A stretch of 10,556 nt of DNA. Source: DAOUGC01 sp034429695. Its GTDB lineage: Bacteria > Chloroflexota > Anaerolineae > Anaerolineales > Anaerolineaceae. The stretch covers positions 1 to 10,556 of the forward strand of contig DAOUGC010000239.1 in assembly GCA_034429695.1 (NCBI GenBank), written 5' to 3'. Shown piece after piece: positions 6,331 to 10,556 of the stretch (positions are counted from its first letter, which is position 1; every line of letters starts with the position of its first letter). A model generated the notes under the pieces. It was not told the origin of the DNA, did not search any database, and was given only the letters and a program-made list of their open reading frames with translations. A program made the translations under genes and the position numbers.

Positions 6331-6364
6331 AAAAAGGCTCTGCCGTTTTGGGCAGAGCCTTTTT
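6331..6364 (-). terminator. Intrinsic terminator after nifJ, bidirectional in form
   Basis: AAAAAGGCTCTGCC (6331-6344) and GGCAGAGCCTTTTT (6351-6364) are perfect reverse complements: a 9-bp GC-rich stem flanked by A and T tracts on both strands. It begins 10 bp after the nifJ stop in the minus direction. It should end most nifJ transcripts, so the downstream DHOD-like gene depends on read-through or its own promoter. Confidence 0.85.
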
Positions 6365-6373
6365 GTAGAAGGC

Positions 6374-9955
<3,582 letters not shown>

Positions 9956-10045
9956 GGCATCGCTCCATAAAGGAAAGGTTTGAAAAACTGCTGTTCTTCC
10001 GGTTGCACAGGCAATCAGTGCCTGATAAACAAGCACGTTCTGGTT

Positions 10046-10131
10046 GCAATCGCCATCCGTATCTTGATGGTCAGGGGAAAATCATGAATACGGACTTTTT
10101 CTACTAAATCCATCCGATTTTAGGCGATTGC
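10046..10131 (-). other. Structured nifJ leader: closing stem around one strong and one weak hairpin
   Basis: GCAATCGCC (10046-10054) and GGCGATTGC (10123-10131) are perfect 9-bp complements. Inside them TCCGTAT (10056-10062) pairs with ATACGGA (10088-10094). That stem extends through C10063-G10086 and TGAT/ATCA (10065-10068/10081-10084) to a loop of 12. An AT-rich CTAAA/TTTAG pair (10104-10108/10119-10123) could form a third, weak arm that competes for one base of the closing stem. The layout resembles a three-way junction in the nifJ 5' untranslated RNA, about 90 nt before the start codon. A separate 6-bp hairpin CAGGCA/TGCCTG (10008-10024) lies between it and the gene. No known riboswitch core motif is recognised. 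Confidence 0.4.
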
Positions 10132-10145
10132 TTCTCCCGGGGTAA

Positions 10146-10190
10146 GTTATATAGGTCATTGAATCTGGCTGAATCTGTCATATTTGACAG
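10146..10190 (-). promoter_or_regulatory. Candidate activator-dependent nifJ promoter with palindromic operator
   Basis: On the minus strand a -10-like TATATAAC lies at 10153-10146; no TTGACA-like -35 is present. Upstream is a perfect palindrome CTGTCA-TATT-TGACAG (10175-10190). If TATATA (10153-10148) is the -10 box, transcription starts near 10141 and the palindrome is centred at -41.5; with TATAAC it is at -43.5. Crp/Fnr-family regulators bind 5-bp half-sites of the TGTGA/TGTCA/TTGAT type and activate class II promoters from about -41.5. The direct repeat TGAATCTG (10160-10167, 10170-10177) fills the -35 region. The regulator is not known, and none is encoded in the window. Confidence 0.45.
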
Positions 10191-10556
10191 CCTGCATCAA
10201 GGAAGGCGCCAGATGGCGCGCTCGGAGGCTGTCCAGACAAGGTTCGTGGGAGAACACCTAAGTATAATGCATTTTGTGAAATTTAACGCGAATCGGTCAC
10301 GGATTATGACACGGATTGAGTGGAGGCAGGGTTGGAGGGAAACTGTTTTTTGCCCGCACCCTGCCCTTTCCCGAATGCGCGCAATGCATCGTGACACATT
10401 CAGGGGAGGGTTGCTATTTTAGAAAGATGAAACGCCCCGCTTGCGGAGAGGAACCTGGGAGCGGAGTGTACTCAGTGCAGATAAAGAAGACTCGCGAATG
10501 AATTAACCCGGAGTCAGGCACGGGAAAGGATTTCTCCAGCCGGGGTTCGGGCGCAA
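10191..10556. other. Gene-free stretch upstream of nifJ
   Basis: No coding region is supported here. Open frames are short, lack ribosome-binding sites and show no recognisable protein. Visible elements are a short hairpin GCGCC-AGAT-GGCGC (10206-10219), a TATAAT on the + strand (10263-10268) without a fitting -35, the direct repeat CACGGATT (10298-10305 and 10310-10317), and the palindromic block at 10325-10410. The last 130 bases show no tRNA or other RNA gene that I can recognise. They may be the upstream region of a gene beyond the window. Confidence 0.5.
10325..10410. repeat. GC-rich palindromic block, probable decayed intergenic repeat
   Basis: Three related blocks alternate in orientation. 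GGCAGGGT (10325-10332) is complementary to ACCCTGCC (10358-10365), and GGGAAA (10337-10342) to TTTCCC (10367-10372). CCCTTTCCCGAATG (10364-10377) pairs with CATTCAGGGGAGGG (10397-10410) over 14 positions with two G-T wobbles and one mismatch. C-rich strands of the CCCTGCCCTTTCCC type with an inverted partner are typical of dispersed palindromic intergenic repeats. Only one copy is in the window, so the repeat status is inferred. Confidence 0.45.

Noticed and set aside
9956..10036. In-frame N-terminal extension of nifJ by 27 codons (ATG at 10036)
   Set aside because: The extra residues (MLVYQALIACATG...) are unlike PFOR N-termini. The start at 9955 has GGAG 7 nt upstream and puts Thr31, Glu64 and Arg114 exactly where they stand in the D. 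africanus enzyme as I recall it.
10316..10501. 61-codon frame and the nested 24-codon frame at 10428 (MKRPACGEE...)
   Set aside because: Neither has a convincing ribosome-binding site or a recognisable protein, and the larger one runs through the palindromic block.

Overview
The window looks like a chromosomal segment of an anaerobic bacterium of moderately high GC, most plausibly a Chloroflexota (Anaerolineae-like) lineage. That placement is inference. It rests on the combination of a stand-alone pyruvate:ferredoxin oxidoreductase followed by a DHOD-like flavoprotein, a bS21/IF-1 pair, and an ABCG-like exporter flanked by lipoproteins. No rRNA or other phylogenetic marker is present to confirm it.

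Left part (1-4221, + strand). A strong 16-bp inverted repeat at the left edge probably ends an upstream unit. It is followed by a three-gene operon: a small lipoprotein (249-896), a fused ATPase/permease of ABCG type (926-3172), and a second lipoprotein (3169-4221) joined to the transporter by an ATGA stop/start overlap. The transporter's last extracytoplasmic loop is greatly enlarged. It carries a proline-rich linker followed by a helix with tyrosines at mostly heptad spacing. The second lipoprotein carries the same arrangement, proline-rich linker then tyrosines exactly every seven residues, inserted in a beta-sandwich-like domain. Both should lie on the outer face of the membrane, so they may dock through this element. 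This is the most original signal in the window.

Middle (4222-5264). A consensus promoter (TTGACA, 18 bp, TGaTATAAT) drives a leader of about 200 nt that contains an intrinsic-terminator-like hairpin and, nearer the gene, a small hairpin overlapping a very strong Shine-Dalgarno sequence. Then come rpsU (bS21, GTG start) and infA (IF-1), ending in a strong terminator. A second terminator faces the other way and serves the minus-strand genes.

Right part (5266-10556, - strand). nifJ (pyruvate:ferredoxin oxidoreductase, 1193 residues from the start chosen here) is followed by a bidirectional terminator-like hairpin and then by a dihydroorotate-dehydrogenase-like FMN-barrel gene that lacks the family's usual catalytic Cys motif. 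Upstream of nifJ lie a long structured leader, a -10-like element, a helically phased direct repeat, and a perfect palindrome (CTGTCA-N4-TGACAG) centred near -41.5 of the inferred start. That is the geometry of a Crp/Fnr-family class II activator site. The last ~360 bases hold no convincing gene, only a decayed GC-rich palindromic repeat-like block.

Taken together, the window holds an envelope transport/lipoprotein cassette, a translation mini-operon with apparent leader control, and a central anaerobic pyruvate-metabolism unit with apparent regulated expression.
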